Positions 21,003-29,565 of a stretch of 64,000 nt of DNA are shown piece by piece. The DNA is from Streptomyces glomeratus (GTDB lineage: Bacteria > Actinomycetota > Actinomycetes > Streptomycetales > Streptomycetaceae). The position numbers and the translations under genes were made by a program. Under the pieces are notes generated by a model. The model made no database searches. It saw only the letters and a program-made list of their open reading frames with translations, and was not told the origin of the DNA. The stretch lies in the NCBI RefSeq assembly GCF_021462825.1, contig NZ_JAKEEB010000008.1:124001-188000 (forward strand), read 5' to 3'. The first letter of the stretch is position 1. Each line of letters starts with the position of its first letter.

Positions 21003-21914
21003 TCAGCCCGTCAGATCCGTGACCTTGCCGACCGTGAGCAGCACCAGCAGGACCAGCAGTGCGGCGCAGGCGGCCGCCTGGAGCAGGCCGCGGCGCGGGC
21101 CGCGCGGAACGTAGGCGTACGCCAGGGTCACCACCCCGCCCGCCAGCAGGCCGCCGAGGTGCCCCTGCCAGGAGGTCAGGCCCGCGGAGATCACCAGCCA
21201 CAGCAGCAGGCCCGTCATGTAGCGGTTGACGGTGCTCATGTCGGCGCCGAGACGGCGGGCCATCACGTAGTAGGCGGCGCCCAGCCCGAAGATGGCGCCG
21301 GACGCGCCGACCGTGTGGGTGCCCGGGGCGATCAGCAGGATCAGCACCGAGCCGCCGAGGGCCGACAGCAGGTAGAGCGCGAGGTAGCGGACGCGGCCCA
21401 GCTGTGCCTCCACCACCCGGCCGACGTTCCACAACGACACCATGTTCATCACGATGTGCAGAATGCCGAACGTCCCCTGCAGGGGTGGCAGATGCAGGAA
21501 CGCGCCGGTCAGCAGCCGCTCCCACTGACCGCCGGCCACACCCTCCGCGTGCAGCTCAGGGGGGTACGGGTACTGCCACAGGTAGTGGCCGCCGTCCGGG
21601 CCCCGAAGATCCGCGCCCAGCATCGAGAACCGGTCCACGATCGCCGGACGCACCAACTCGCCCAGATAGGCCAGGACGTTCAGGCCGATCAGGACATACG
21701 TCACCACGGGCGCCGTGGTGATCCGGCCGCCGAACGCCGTACGCGCCTGCCGGATCGACCGCGCACCCTCCTTGACGCACTCCACGCACTGGTGGCCGAC
21801 GGCCGCCTCCCGCATGCAGTCCGGGCAGATGTAGCGGTCGCAGCGGGTGCAGCGGACGTAGGACTCCACCTTGGGATGGCGGTAGCAGGTGGTGACGGCG
21901 GATTCGGGCTCCAC
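21003..21914 (-). CDS. rhomboid-family intramembrane serine protease with zinc-finger N terminus
   Basis: A 303-residue protein. The first 50 or so residues form a B-box-like zinc finger (CYRHP, CTRCDRYICPDCM, HQCVEC). The rhomboid domain follows: HIVMNMVSLWNVG (oxyanion Asn region), catalytic Ser in GASGAIFGLGAAY, and catalytic His in SWQGHLGGLLAGGV, over six or seven helices. Rhomboids cleave transmembrane substrates within the bilayer. The GTG at 21914 was chosen for the GAGGAG site 7 nt upstream; open frame further back has no recognisable sequence. Divergent from the vWA gene. Confidence 0.92.
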   Translation of the reverse strand: MEPESAVTTCYRHPKVESYVRCTRCDRYICPDCMREAAVGHQCVECVKEGARSIRQARTAFGGRITTAPVVTYVLIGLNVLAYLGELVRPAIVDRFSMLGADLRGPDGGHYLWQYPYPPELHAEGVAGGQWERLLTGAFLHLPPLQGTFGILHIVMNMVSLWNVGRVVEAQLGRVRYLALYLLSALGGSVLILLIAPGTHTVGASGAIFGLGAAYYVMARRLGADMSTVNRYMTGLLLWLVISAGLTSWQGHLGGLLAGGVVTLAYAYVPRGPRRGLLQAAACAALLVLLVLLTVGKVTDLTG

Positions 21915-22063
21915 GGCCGGCTCCTCGGACGGGGGGGCGGATGAAGGTGAGCCGGTGGGGACGGCGGCGAACAAACTAGCGAACTCGCGGGAACGGTGAT
22001 CAGCGAGGGGCGTCGGTGGCGTAACGTCGGCTCCCCGCCCCCGCCTGCACAAGGGAGTCCCGT

Positions 22064-22783
22064 ATGGCCGCGATCAGCCTCCGCAAGCTCGAGGAGACCG
22101 CTCCCGGACTCGTCGGCCTGTACAGGACCGCCGGGGTGTCCCTGGCCAAGCACGGGCTGGACGGGCAGCGGGCCGCCGTCTACCTGGTGGTGGACTACTC
22201 CGGATCCATGCGGCAGTACTACAAGGACGGCAGCGTGCAGGCGCTCGCCGAGCGGGTGCTCGGGCTGTCCGCGCACCTCGACGACGACGGCAGCGTGCCG
22301 GTCGTCTTCTTCTCCACGGACGTCGACGCCGTCACCGACATCTCCCTCGCCGACCACCACGGGCGGATCGACCGGATCGTGGCCGGGCTCGGACACATGG
22401 GCAAGACCAGCTACCACCTGGCGATGGACGCCGTCATCGACCACTACCTGGACAGCGGCTCCCGGGACCCCGCCCTCGTCGTCTTCCAGACCGACGGCGG
22501 CCCCCTCAGCAGAACCGCCGCGGAACGGTATCTGTGCAAGGCGGCGCGGCTGCCCCTGTTCTGGCAGTTCATCGGGTTCGGAGACCCGGACAGCAAACAG
22601 TTCGACTTCCTGCGCAAGCTCGACGAGCTGCCGGTGCCGCGCACACGCGTCGTCGACAACGCGGGGTTCTTCCACGCCGGACCGGACCCGCGGCGGATGT
22701 CCGACGCCGAGCTGTACGACCGGCTGGTGGCCGGGTTCCCGCAGTGGCTGGCGGCGGCACGGGCCGAGGGCATCGTGCCGTGA
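22064..22783 (+). CDS. von Willebrand factor A domain protein (TerF-like)
   Basis: A 239-residue single-domain vWA protein. The MIDAS motif DYSGSM is near residue 46, followed by the conserved metal-coordinating Thr in GKTSYHLAMDAV and the acidic FQTDGGP. The flanking sequence (GVSLAKHGLDGQRAAVYLV, ARLPLFWQFIGFG) is that of the vWA module found at the C terminus of TerF/TerY-type tellurite-resistance proteins. These bind divalent metal and mediate protein contacts; a function here is unknown. No ter genes lie nearby. The start ATG follows AGGGAGTCCCGT. Confidence 0.85.
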   Translation: MAAISLRKLEETAPGLVGLYRTAGVSLAKHGLDGQRAAVYLVVDYSGSMRQYYKDGSVQALAERVLGLSAHLDDDGSVPVVFFSTDVDAVTDISLADHHGRIDRIVAGLGHMGKTSYHLAMDAVIDHYLDSGSRDPALVVFQTDGGPLSRTAAERYLCKAARLPLFWQFIGFGDPDSKQFDFLRKLDELPVPRTRVVDNAGFFHAGPDPRRMSDAELYDRLVAGFPQWLAAARAEGIVP

Positions 22784-22804
22784 CCGCGCGGGCCGCGCCG
22801 CTCC

Positions 22805-23761
22805 TCACCCGTGCAAACGCAAGCCCCTGAGGACGGCGGCCCGGCACTCTGCGGGCGTCCCCCACGCCCCGCGCAGCACGCGGGCCTTCGTCAGCCAGAG
22901 GGACAGGTCGTACTCGGCGGTGTATCCGATCGCTCCGTGCAACTGGAGTGCGGTCCGGGCGGTCGCGTACGCCGCCTCGCACGCCGCGACCTTGGCGGCG
23001 GCGATGTCCGCCGGAGCCATCGACAGCGCGGCCCCGAAGAGCAGCGGCCGTGCGAACTCCAGGGCGATCGCGGCGTCGGCCAGCCGGTGCTTGACCGCCT
23101 GGAACGAGCCGATGGGCACCCCGAACTGGATGCGCTGCCCCACGTACGCGACGGTCCGGTCGAGCAGGGCGAGACCCACGCCCAGAGCCTGCGCGGCCGT
23201 GGCCAGGCGCGCCCAGCCGACGGCGTCCGGGGGGACGGCCGGGCACAGCAGCTCGCCGCCGGGCAGCGGGACGGCCAGCCGCCGGGCGGGATCCAGGGAC
23301 GGCCGCACCTCGGGACGGCAGCCGGGCGACAGCCACACCTTCCCGTCCGCGAGGACCAGGACGACATCCGCCGTGTCCCCGTCCAGCGCGTACGCCGAGC
23401 CCACCGTGGCCATCGCCTTGCCCGAGACCAGCGGCGGCAGCAGCCGCGCGGCATGCTCGGGCGCCCCGGAGAGCAGGGCCGCCGCGAGCACCGTCTCCAC
23501 CACCGGGCCCGGCACCGCGTGGCGGCCCAGCTCAACGAAGGCCACGGCGAGTTCCACGGGGAGCGGGCCCATCCCCTCGTACGCCTCCGGGACCGCCGGC
23601 GCGAAGACGCCGGCCCCGGCGATCCGGGACCACAGCGCCCGCCCGGCCGTGTGCTCGCCCGCGCTCCAGGCCCGGGCGACCGACGGGGTGTCGGCGGCGG
23701 TCAGCAGGGCGTCCAACGAGCGTGCGAACGCCCGCTGTTCATCGGTGAGCAGAAAACGCAT
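22805..23761 (-). CDS. acyl-CoA dehydrogenase, small partner (IpdE2/FadE33-like)
   Basis: A 318-residue acyl-CoA dehydrogenase-fold protein, shorter than the usual 380 residues, with a reduced middle beta domain. The C-terminal helical domain has QRIQFGVPIGSFQAVKHRLAD and ALQLHGAIGYTAEYDLSLW. In the KstR2 steroid regulon, unequal acyl-CoA dehydrogenases (IpdE1/IpdE2) form alpha2beta2 complexes; this small subunit fits that role next to the longer one. Its ATG overlaps the stop of that gene by 1 nt (TGATG). Pairing is inferred from adjacency and family precedent. Confidence 0.8.
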   Translation of the reverse strand: MRFLLTDEQRAFARSLDALLTAADTPSVARAWSAGEHTAGRALWSRIAGAGVFAPAVPEAYEGMGPLPVELAVAFVELGRHAVPGPVVETVLAAALLSGAPEHAARLLPPLVSGKAMATVGSAYALDGDTADVVLVLADGKVWLSPGCRPEVRPSLDPARRLAVPLPGGELLCPAVPPDAVGWARLATAAQALGVGLALLDRTVAYVGQRIQFGVPIGSFQAVKHRLADAAIALEFARPLLFGAALSMAPADIAAAKVAACEAAYATARTALQLHGAIGYTAEYDLSLWLTKARVLRGAWGTPAECRAAVLRGLRLHG

Positions 23762-24900
23762 CAGCGTCGGCCCTTCGGCAATCCGAGCAGACGCTCGGCG
23801 ATGATGTCGCGCTGGATCTCGTTGGTGCCGGCGTAGAGGGGGCCCGCCAGGGAGAACACATACCCCTCGGCCCAGCGGGTGTCCGCCACCTCGCCCTCCC
23901 GGCCCAGGAGATCGAGCGCGGTCTCGTGCAGCACGAGGTCGTACTCGGACCAGAACACTTTGTTCAGGCTGGCCTCGGGCCCGATCGGCGTGCCGTCCAG
24001 GAAGCGGGAGGCGGCCGCGTAGGTGAACAGCTGGTAGGCGCGGGCGCCGATCAGGGCGTCGGCCACCCGGTCGCCCATCGAGGCCGGGCCGCCGTGCGCC
24101 TGCCAGAGCGCGAGCAGCCGCTCGGCGGCGGCGAGGTAGCGGCCGGGGGAGCGGAGGGTGAGTCCGCGCTCGTCGGCCGCCGTCGACATGGCGATCCGCC
24201 AGCCCCGGCCCGGCTCGCCGATCACGTCCTCGTCGGGCACGAACACATCGTCCAGGAACAGTTCGGCGAAGGCAGGCTTGCCGTCGAGGCGGCCGATCGG
24301 ACGGACCGTCACCCCGGGAGCGCGCAGGTCGAACATGAGGTAGGTCAGGCCCTGGTGGGGTTTGGGGGCGTCCGGATCGCTGCGGAACAGACCGAACGCA
24401 CGGTCCGCGAAGGCCGCCCGCGACGACCAGGTCTTCTGCCCCTTAAGCAGCCAGCCGCCCCGGGTGCGTACGGCCCTGGACCGCAGCGAGGCCAGGTCGG
24501 AGCCGGCCTCGGGCTCCGACCACGCCTGCGCCCAGATCACCTCGCCGGTGGCCATCGGGGGCAGCACCCGGGCCCGCTGCTCCTCGGTGCCGTGGGCGAA
24601 CAGGGTCGGCGCCAGCAGGCTGATGCCGTTCTGCCCGACACGGCCCGGAGCGCCAGCCGCGTAGTACTCCTCCTCGAAGATCAGCCACCGCAGCAGACCC
24701 GCGTCGCGTCCGCCGTACCCGGCCGGCCAGGACACCACCGACCAGCGGTCCGCCGCGAGTTCCGTCTCCCAGGCCCGGTGGGCCGCGAACCCCTCCCCGG
24801 TCTCCAGGGAGGGCAGCGGTGTCGAAGGCACATGCGCGGCCAGCCAGGACCGGGCCTCGGTGCGGAAGGCCTCGTCGGCGGGGGAGTGGGTCAGATCCAC
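23761..24900 (-). CDS. acyl-CoA dehydrogenase, large partner (IpdE1/FadE30-like)
   Basis: A 379-residue acyl-CoA dehydrogenase. Seen: WPAGYGGRDAG, QAWSEPEAGSDLASL (FAD and substrate contacts), LKGQKTWSSRA, and the C-terminal LYAGTNEIQRDIIAERLLG. This resembles FadE30-type enzymes of the mycobacterial HIP pathway. It likely desaturates a CoA ester of the steroid C/D-ring remnant together with the next gene. The GTG at 24900 has an AAGGGTG site; the frame stays open to 24942 but would run into the putative KstR2 operator. Divergent from ipdF. Confidence 0.83.
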   Translation of the reverse strand: MDLTHSPADEAFRTEARSWLAAHVPSTPLPSLETGEGFAAHRAWETELAADRWSVVSWPAGYGGRDAGLLRWLIFEEEYYAAGAPGRVGQNGISLLAPTLFAHGTEEQRARVLPPMATGEVIWAQAWSEPEAGSDLASLRSRAVRTRGGWLLKGQKTWSSRAAFADRAFGLFRSDPDAPKPHQGLTYLMFDLRAPGVTVRPIGRLDGKPAFAELFLDDVFVPDEDVIGEPGRGWRIAMSTAADERGLTLRSPGRYLAAAERLLALWQAHGGPASMGDRVADALIGARAYQLFTYAAASRFLDGTPIGPEASLNKVFWSEYDLVLHETALDLLGREGEVADTRWAEGYVFSLAGPLYAGTNEIQRDIIAERLLGLPKGRR

Positions 24901-24937
24901 GGGCGGCACCCTTCGAAGGCGGGCATCCGGCTTCCCT

Positions 24938-24951
24938 AACAAGTGTTTGGT
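24938..24951. promoter_or_regulatory. KstR2-type operator between ipdE1-like gene and ipdF
   Basis: AACAAGTGTTTGGT fits the mycobacterial KstR2 palindrome (A-n-CAAG-nn-CTTG-n-T) at all but one fixed position. It lies between divergent genes, 17 bp before the ipdF ATG. A related palindrome occurs at 31299-31312. Confidence 0.65.
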
Positions 24952-24967
24952 AGGTTAGCGTGGACCC

Positions 24968-25753
24968 ATGACAGCCGTCGAGAGTCCGGCGTACGTGCCC
25001 GGTCACGGGCTGCTCCGGGGCCGCACCGCCGTGATCACCGCGGCGGCCGGTGCGGGCATCGGGGGCGCGACCGCACGGCGGTTCCTGGAGGAGGGCGCGC
25101 GCGTGCTGATCAGCGACGCCCATGCGCGCCGGCTTCAGGAGTACGAGACCGAGCTGGGCCGGGAGTTCGCCGGGGCGGTGGCGTCGGCCGTCTGCGACGT
25201 CACCGACGACGCCCAGGTGACGGCCCTCTTCGACACGGCCGTCCGGCTGCACGGCCGACTCGACATCGTCGTCAACAACGCCGGCCTCGGCGGCACCGCC
25301 ACGCTGGCCGACATGACCGACGAGCAGTGGTCGAAGGTGCTCGACGTGACGCTGAACGGCACCTTCCGGTGCACCCGGGCGGCCCTGCGGTCGATGAGGG
25401 AGACGGGCGGCGGAGTGATCGTCAACAACGCCTCGGTGCTCGGCTGGCGCGCCCAGGCCGGACAGGCCCACTACGCCGCCGCGAAGGCAGGGGTCATGGC
25501 CCTGACCCGCTGCGCCGCCATGGAGGCCGCCGAGTACGGGGTACGGGTCAACGCCGTCTCCCCGAGCCTCGCCCTGCACCCGCATCTGGCGAAGGTGACG
25601 ACGCCCGGGCTGCTGCGGGAGCTGACCGCACGCGAGGCCTTCGGGCGGCACGCGGAGCCATGGGAAGTCGCCAACGTGATCGTCTTCCTGGCCTCCGGCT
25701 ACTCCTCCTACATGACCGGCGAGGTCGTCGCGGTCAGCAGCCGGCACCCCTAG
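24968..25753 (+). CDS. ipdF: short-chain dehydrogenase of the HIP pathway (IpdF-like)
   Basis: A 261-residue SDR. The N terminus PGHGLLRGRTAVITAAAGAG is a Rossmann nucleotide motif of the Rv3559c (IpdF) type, followed by VVNNAGLGG, IVNNASVLGWRAQ and the catalytic YAAAKAG. It ends MTGEVVAVSSRHP as IpdF does. In mycobacteria IpdF oxidises the 5-hydroxy group of the HIP-CoA intermediate during ring C/D breakdown. First gene of the rightward unit ipdF-kstR2-fadA6, with the KstR2-type site directly upstream. Confidence 0.87.
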   Translation: MTAVESPAYVPGHGLLRGRTAVITAAAGAGIGGATARRFLEEGARVLISDAHARRLQEYETELGREFAGAVASAVCDVTDDAQVTALFDTAVRLHGRLDIVVNNAGLGGTATLADMTDEQWSKVLDVTLNGTFRCTRAALRSMRETGGGVIVNNASVLGWRAQAGQAHYAAAKAGVMALTRCAAMEAAEYGVRVNAVSPSLALHPHLAKVTTPGLLRELTAREAFGRHAEPWEVANVIVFLASGYSSYMTGEVVAVSSRHP

Positions 25754-25795
25754 AGCCGTGCGATGGACCAGCCCCCTCGGGATCACAATGGATCC

Positions 25796-26407
25796 GTGCC
25801 GACCAAGAAGAAGCCCCAGGTGGCCGCCGCGCCCGCCCGCCGCCGTGAACTCCTCGACACCGCCGCGGAGGTCTTCGCCGAACAGGGCTACAACGCCACC
25901 ACCGTCCGCACGATCGCGGACCACGCCGGGATGCTCGCGGGCAGCCTCTACTACCACTTCGACTCCAAGGAGTCGATGCTGGAGGAGATCCTGCGCACGT
26001 TCCTCGACGAGCTCTGGGACGGCTACGACACGGTCCTGGAGTCCGAACTCGGCCCCCGCGAGACCCTGGAGGCGCTGGTCACCGAGTCCTTCAGGGAGAT
26101 CGACCGGCACCGCGCGGCCGTCGCGATCTACCAGAAGGAGTCCAGGCAGCTCGCCGCGCAGGAACGGTTCGCGTTCCTCGCCGAGTCCCAGCGCAAGTTC
26201 GAGAGGGCGTGGCTGTCCACGCTGGAGCGCGGGGTGGCCGCCCGGGTCTTCCGGTCGGACCTCGACGTCCGGCTCACCTACCGGTTCGTGCGCGACACCG
26301 TCTGGGTCGCCGCGTCCTGGTACCGGCCCGGGGGACAGCACAGTCCGGAGGAGATCGCCCGGCAGTACCTGTCGATGGTGCTCGACGGGATCGCCGTGCG
26401 CGCCTAG
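25796..26407 (+). CDS. kstR2: TetR-family repressor of steroid C/D-ring catabolism
   Basis: A TetR regulator of 203 residues. The HTH is at about residues 10-55: RRRELLDTAAEVFAEQGYNA, then TTVRTIADHAGMLAGSLYYH. The ligand domain contains AAVAIYQKESRQLAAQERF and DTVWVAASWYRPGGQ, matching the remembered KstR2 (Rv3557c) pattern. KstR2 releases DNA on binding HIP-CoA. GTG 25796 (VPTKKKPQ) is preferred because close actinobacterial homologues begin there; ATG 25763 would add 11 residues. Placed between ipdF and fadA6, so it is probably autoregulated through the site at 24938. Confidence 0.88.
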   Translation: MPTKKKPQVAAAPARRRELLDTAAEVFAEQGYNATTVRTIADHAGMLAGSLYYHFDSKESMLEEILRTFLDELWDGYDTVLESELGPRETLEALVTESFREIDRHRAAVAIYQKESRQLAAQERFAFLAESQRKFERAWLSTLERGVAARVFRSDLDVRLTYRFVRDTVWVAASWYRPGGQHSPEEIARQYLSMVLDGIAVRA

Positions 26408-26454
26408 CCGTACCTGACCGTATGTGACGTCCGTCCAATGCGAGGGAGTTGACC

Positions 26455-27612
26455 ATGGCCGAGGCCTATCTCGTCGAAGCGGTCCGCACGCCCGTCGGAC
26501 GGCGCCGGGGCGGATTGAGCGGCGTCCATCCCGCCGATCTGGGCGCCCATGTGCTGAAGGCCCTGGTGGCGCGTTCCGGTGTGGACCCGGCCGCCGTGGA
26601 GGATGTCGTCTTCGGCTGCCTGGACACGGTCGGGCCGCAGGCCGGGGACATCGCCCGCACCTGCTGGCTCGCGGCCGGGCTGCCCGAGGAGGTGCCGGGA
26701 GTGACGGTCGACCGGCAGTGCGGATCCTCCCAGCAGGCCGTGCACTTCGCGGCGCAGGCCGTGCTCTCCGGCACCCAGGACCTCGTGGTCGCGGGCGGCG
26801 TCCAGAACATGTCGCAGATCCCCATCGCCTTCGCCTCCCGCCAGGCCGCCGAACCGCTGGGGCTCACCGAGGGCCCCTTCGCGGGCAGCGAAGGATGGCG
26901 GGCCCGCTACGGCGACCGGCCCGTCAACCAGTTCCACGGCGCCGAGCTGATCGCCGCCAAGTGGGGCATCGGCCGCCGCGACCAGGAAGAGTACGCGCTG
27001 CGCTCGCACCGCAGGGCCCTCCGCGCGATCGACGAGGGCCGCTTCGACCGGGAGATCGCCGCCTACGGGGACGTCACGGTCGACGAGGGCCCGCGCCGGG
27101 ACACCTCGCTGGAGAAGATGGCCGGGCTGAAGCCGGTCCTGGAGGGCGGCACCGTCACCGCCGCCTGTTCCTCGCAGGTCTCCGACGGCGCGGCGGCCCT
27201 GCTGCTGGCCTCCGAGCGGGCGGTACGGGAACACGGGCTGACGCCGCGCGCCCGGGTCCACCACCTCTCGGTGCGCGGGGAGGACCCGATCCGGATGCTG
27301 ACGGCACCCATCCCCGCGACCGCGCACGCCCTGAAGAAGACCGGCCTCACGATCGACGACATCGACCTCGTCGAGATCAACGAGGCCTTCGCCCCGGTCG
27401 TGCTCGCCTGGCTCAAGGAGACCGCAGCCGACCCGGAGAAGGTCAACGTCAACGGCGGTGCGATCGCCCTCGGCCACCCCCTGGGCGCCACCGGCGCCAG
27501 GCTGATGACCACCCTGCTCCACGAACTGGAGCGCACGGGCGCCCGCTTCGGCCTCCAGACCATGTGCGAGGGCGGAGGCCAGGCCAATGTGACGATCATC
27601 GAACGCCTCTGA
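26455..27612 (+). CDS. fadA6: acetyl-CoA acyltransferase (thiolase) of the HIP pathway
   Basis: A 385-residue thiolase. Nucleophilic Cys is in VDRQCGSSQQAVHFAAQAV, the second pair in GGAIALGHPLGATGARL (His) and MCEGGGQANVTIIERL (Cys). In the KstR2 regulon FadA6 performs the last thiolytic steps that release acetyl-CoA from the opened ring. ATG 26455 has GAGGGAG 8 nt upstream. It is the last gene of the rightward unit and convergent with ipdC. Confidence 0.88.
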   Translation: MAEAYLVEAVRTPVGRRRGGLSGVHPADLGAHVLKALVARSGVDPAAVEDVVFGCLDTVGPQAGDIARTCWLAAGLPEEVPGVTVDRQCGSSQQAVHFAAQAVLSGTQDLVVAGGVQNMSQIPIAFASRQAAEPLGLTEGPFAGSEGWRARYGDRPVNQFHGAELIAAKWGIGRRDQEEYALRSHRRALRAIDEGRFDREIAAYGDVTVDEGPRRDTSLEKMAGLKPVLEGGTVTAACSSQVSDGAAALLLASERAVREHGLTPRARVHHLSVRGEDPIRMLTAPIPATAHALKKTGLTIDDIDLVEINEAFAPVVLAWLKETAADPEKVNVNGGAIALGHPLGATGARLMTTLLHELERTGARFGLQTMCEGGGQANVTIIERL

Positions 27613-27682
27613 GCGGACCCGACCGCCGCCCGGCGGGTGGTGGTGGGGCGGGGCCGACCGGCGGGTGGTGGGCGCCGCCCGA

Positions 27683-27712
27683 CGGGCCCGGGCGGATGCG
27701 CTGCCGGGCCCG
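27683..27712. terminator. hairpin between fadA6 and ipdC
   Basis: CGGGCCCGG (27683-27691) and CCGGGCCCG (27704-27712) with a 12-nt loop between convergent genes. The surrounding sequence also has two GGCGGGTGGTG copies (27632 and 27660 region). Confidence 0.45.
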
Positions 27713-27748
27713 CTCGTCCGCCCCTGCGCCTGCGCGGGGCGCGGGCCG

Positions 27749-28810
27749 TCAGTGACCGGGGCCGTCGAACCGCGCCAAGGCCTTCAGCAGCTCCTCCGCC
27801 TCCCTCATGATCCGGTCCACCAGTTCCGCGCACGACGGCAGGTCGTCGATCACCCCGGCGACCTGCCCGGACGCCATCACCCCCAGGTCCGTCCGCCCAT
27901 CTACCATCGCGGCCCTCAGCAGCATGGGCGTGTTCGCGGCCAGCAGGACCTGGCTCCAGCTCAGCTGCCTGCCGTGCCTCAGGGCGAGGCCGTCGCGGAC
28001 CATGTCCGGCCACGTCAGTCCCGACAGCTTCCGGAAGCCCGCCGCCCGGCGCACCGCGTGCACCAGCGCCCGAGCCCGGCCCGCACGCTCCAGCGAGTCG
28101 ACGAACGGGGTGCGCAGCATCCGGTGCGGCAGCCCGTCCACGGCCGTCGTCACCGTGACGTCCCGCACCGTCGCCGCCAGATACCGCGCCTTCACCGCGT
28201 CCGGAACCGTCGAGTCCGAGGTCAGCAGGAACCGCGTGCCCATCGCGACGCCCGCCGCCCCGTACGCCAGCGCCGCGACCAGCCCCCGCCCGTCGTGGAA
28301 GCCGCCCGCCGCGACCACCGGTATGTCCACGGCGTCCACCACCTGCGGCAGCAGCACGCTCGTCGCCACCTCGCCGGTATGACCGCCGCCCTCGCCACCC
28401 TGCACGACGACGGCGTCCGCGCCCCAGGCGGCCACCTTCTCCGCATGCCGCCGGGCGCCCACCGACGGGATCACGACCACCCCCGCGGCCTTCAGCTCGG
28501 AGATCAGCTCACGGGACGGCGCCAGCGCGAAGGACGCGACCCGCACACCCTCCTCGATGATGATCCGCACCCGGTCGCCCGCGTCCCCGGCGTCCGCGCG
28601 CAGATTCACCGCGAACGGTGCGTCCGTCCGCGCCCTCACCTCCCGTATCGCCTCCCGCAACCGGTCGGCCGTCATGGTGGCGGAGGCCAGGACACCGAGC
28701 GCCCCCGCGTTCGCCGCGGCGGAGACCAGACGCGGCCCCGCCACCCAGCCCATCCCCGTCTGGACCACGGGGTGCCGCACACCGACGAGCCGGGTGAGCG
28801 CCGTGTCCAT
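27749..28810 (-). CDS. ipdC: IpdC-type flavin oxidoreductase (2-nitropropane dioxygenase fold)
   Basis: A 353-residue FMN barrel of the nitronate monooxygenase superfamily. Seen: HPVVQTGMGWVAGPRLVSAA, NAGALGVLASATM, AVVVQGGEGGGHTG (FMN site), PVVAAGGFHDGRGLVAALAYG and GVAMGTRFLLT. IpdC (Rv3553 type) forms the double bond needed before ring D opening in HIP-CoA catabolism. The ATG overlaps the ipdB stop by 1 nt. Context, with ipdA and ipdB in the same unit, favours IpdC over a true nitronate monooxygenase. Confidence 0.87.
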   Translation of the reverse strand: MDTALTRLVGVRHPVVQTGMGWVAGPRLVSAAANAGALGVLASATMTADRLREAIREVRARTDAPFAVNLRADAGDAGDRVRIIIEEGVRVASFALAPSRELISELKAAGVVVIPSVGARRHAEKVAAWGADAVVVQGGEGGGHTGEVATSVLLPQVVDAVDIPVVAAGGFHDGRGLVAALAYGAAGVAMGTRFLLTSDSTVPDAVKARYLAATVRDVTVTTAVDGLPHRMLRTPFVDSLERAGRARALVHAVRRAAGFRKLSGLTWPDMVRDGLALRHGRQLSWSQVLLAANTPMLLRAAMVDGRTDLGVMASGQVAGVIDDLPSCAELVDRIMREAEELLKALARFDGPGH

Positions 28811-29565
28811 CAGCGCCCTCCGCCCTCGGCGACTCGATCCGGGACCTCCCGCTCCCGTATCCCCTCCGGATCGATCACCTCACGGATCAACCGCAGTTCC
28901 CGTGGCGTCGGTTCCCGCGTGGCGGGCACCTCGCCCGGGACCGTCAGTTCGAAGCCCGTCGCCGCCCGCACCTCCTCCACGGTCACCCCCGGGTGGAGCG
29001 AGGCCAGCCGCATCGAGCGGTCAGGGGTGGCGAAGTCGAAGACGCCGAGGTCGGAGACCACCCGCCGGACGTCATGGAAGCGTGCGGTGGCGGGATGCCG
29101 GGCCGCGCGGTCGTACCCCACCCCGCAGACCATGTCGACCCGCTCCACGAACACCCGAGGTGAGTGCCGCGGGATCCAGTAACTGGTCCGGTTGTTGAGG
29201 GTGTTGACCGGCGCCCCGCGCACCCCCAGCAACTGTCGCCGGGGTCTCGCCCAGTCGCCGACGCACGAGATGTTCTGGTTTCCGAAGCGGTCGATCTGAC
29301 TGGCGCCCATCATCACGTGCCGTCGGCCGCCGGTGACCAGCGCCAGATGCTGACGGTACGGCAGCCAGCCCTCCACCGTCCCGTCGACGTCCACGAGCAT
29401 CGCCTCGCCGTCGGTGAGCAGCAGATCCGGCGCGAAGGTGCGCCGGGCGAGCCGCGCCCCTGCCGAGGGGATGGGGCCCATGGGACTCGCGAGGATCTCG
29501 CCCTCGCCACGCCAGGCTTCGGCGCAGGCGATCACGCAGTACTCGGCGCGGGTGACCCGGCTCAT
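28810..29565 (-). CDS. ipdB: CoA-transferase-like ring hydrolase, beta subunit
   Basis: A 251-residue family I CoA-transferase beta-subunit fold. Seen: RAEYCVIACAEAWRGEGEI, LLTDGEAMLVDVDGTVEGWL, MGASQIDRFGNQNIS and NNRTSYWIPRHSPRVF. IpdAB opens the last steroid ring by hydrolysing a cyclic beta-ketoacyl-CoA, despite its transferase fold. The ATG overlaps the ipdA stop by 4 nt (ATGA), consistent with an obligate heteromer. Confidence 0.88.
   Translation of the reverse strand: MSRVTRAEYCVIACAEAWRGEGEILASPMGPIPSAGARLARRTFAPDLLLTDGEAMLVDVDGTVEGWLPYRQHLALVTGGRRHVMMGASQIDRFGNQNISCVGDWARPRRQLLGVRGAPVNTLNNRTSYWIPRHSPRVFVERVDMVCGVGYDRAARHPATARFHDVRRVVSDLGVFDFATPDRSMRLASLHPGVTVEEVRAATGFELTVPGEVPATREPTPRELRLIREVIDPEGIREREVPDRVAEGGGR

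Noticed and set aside
27749..28810. A true nitronate monooxygenase
   Set aside because: The fold allows it, but position with ipdA, ipdB and echA20 under a KstR2-like site favours IpdC.
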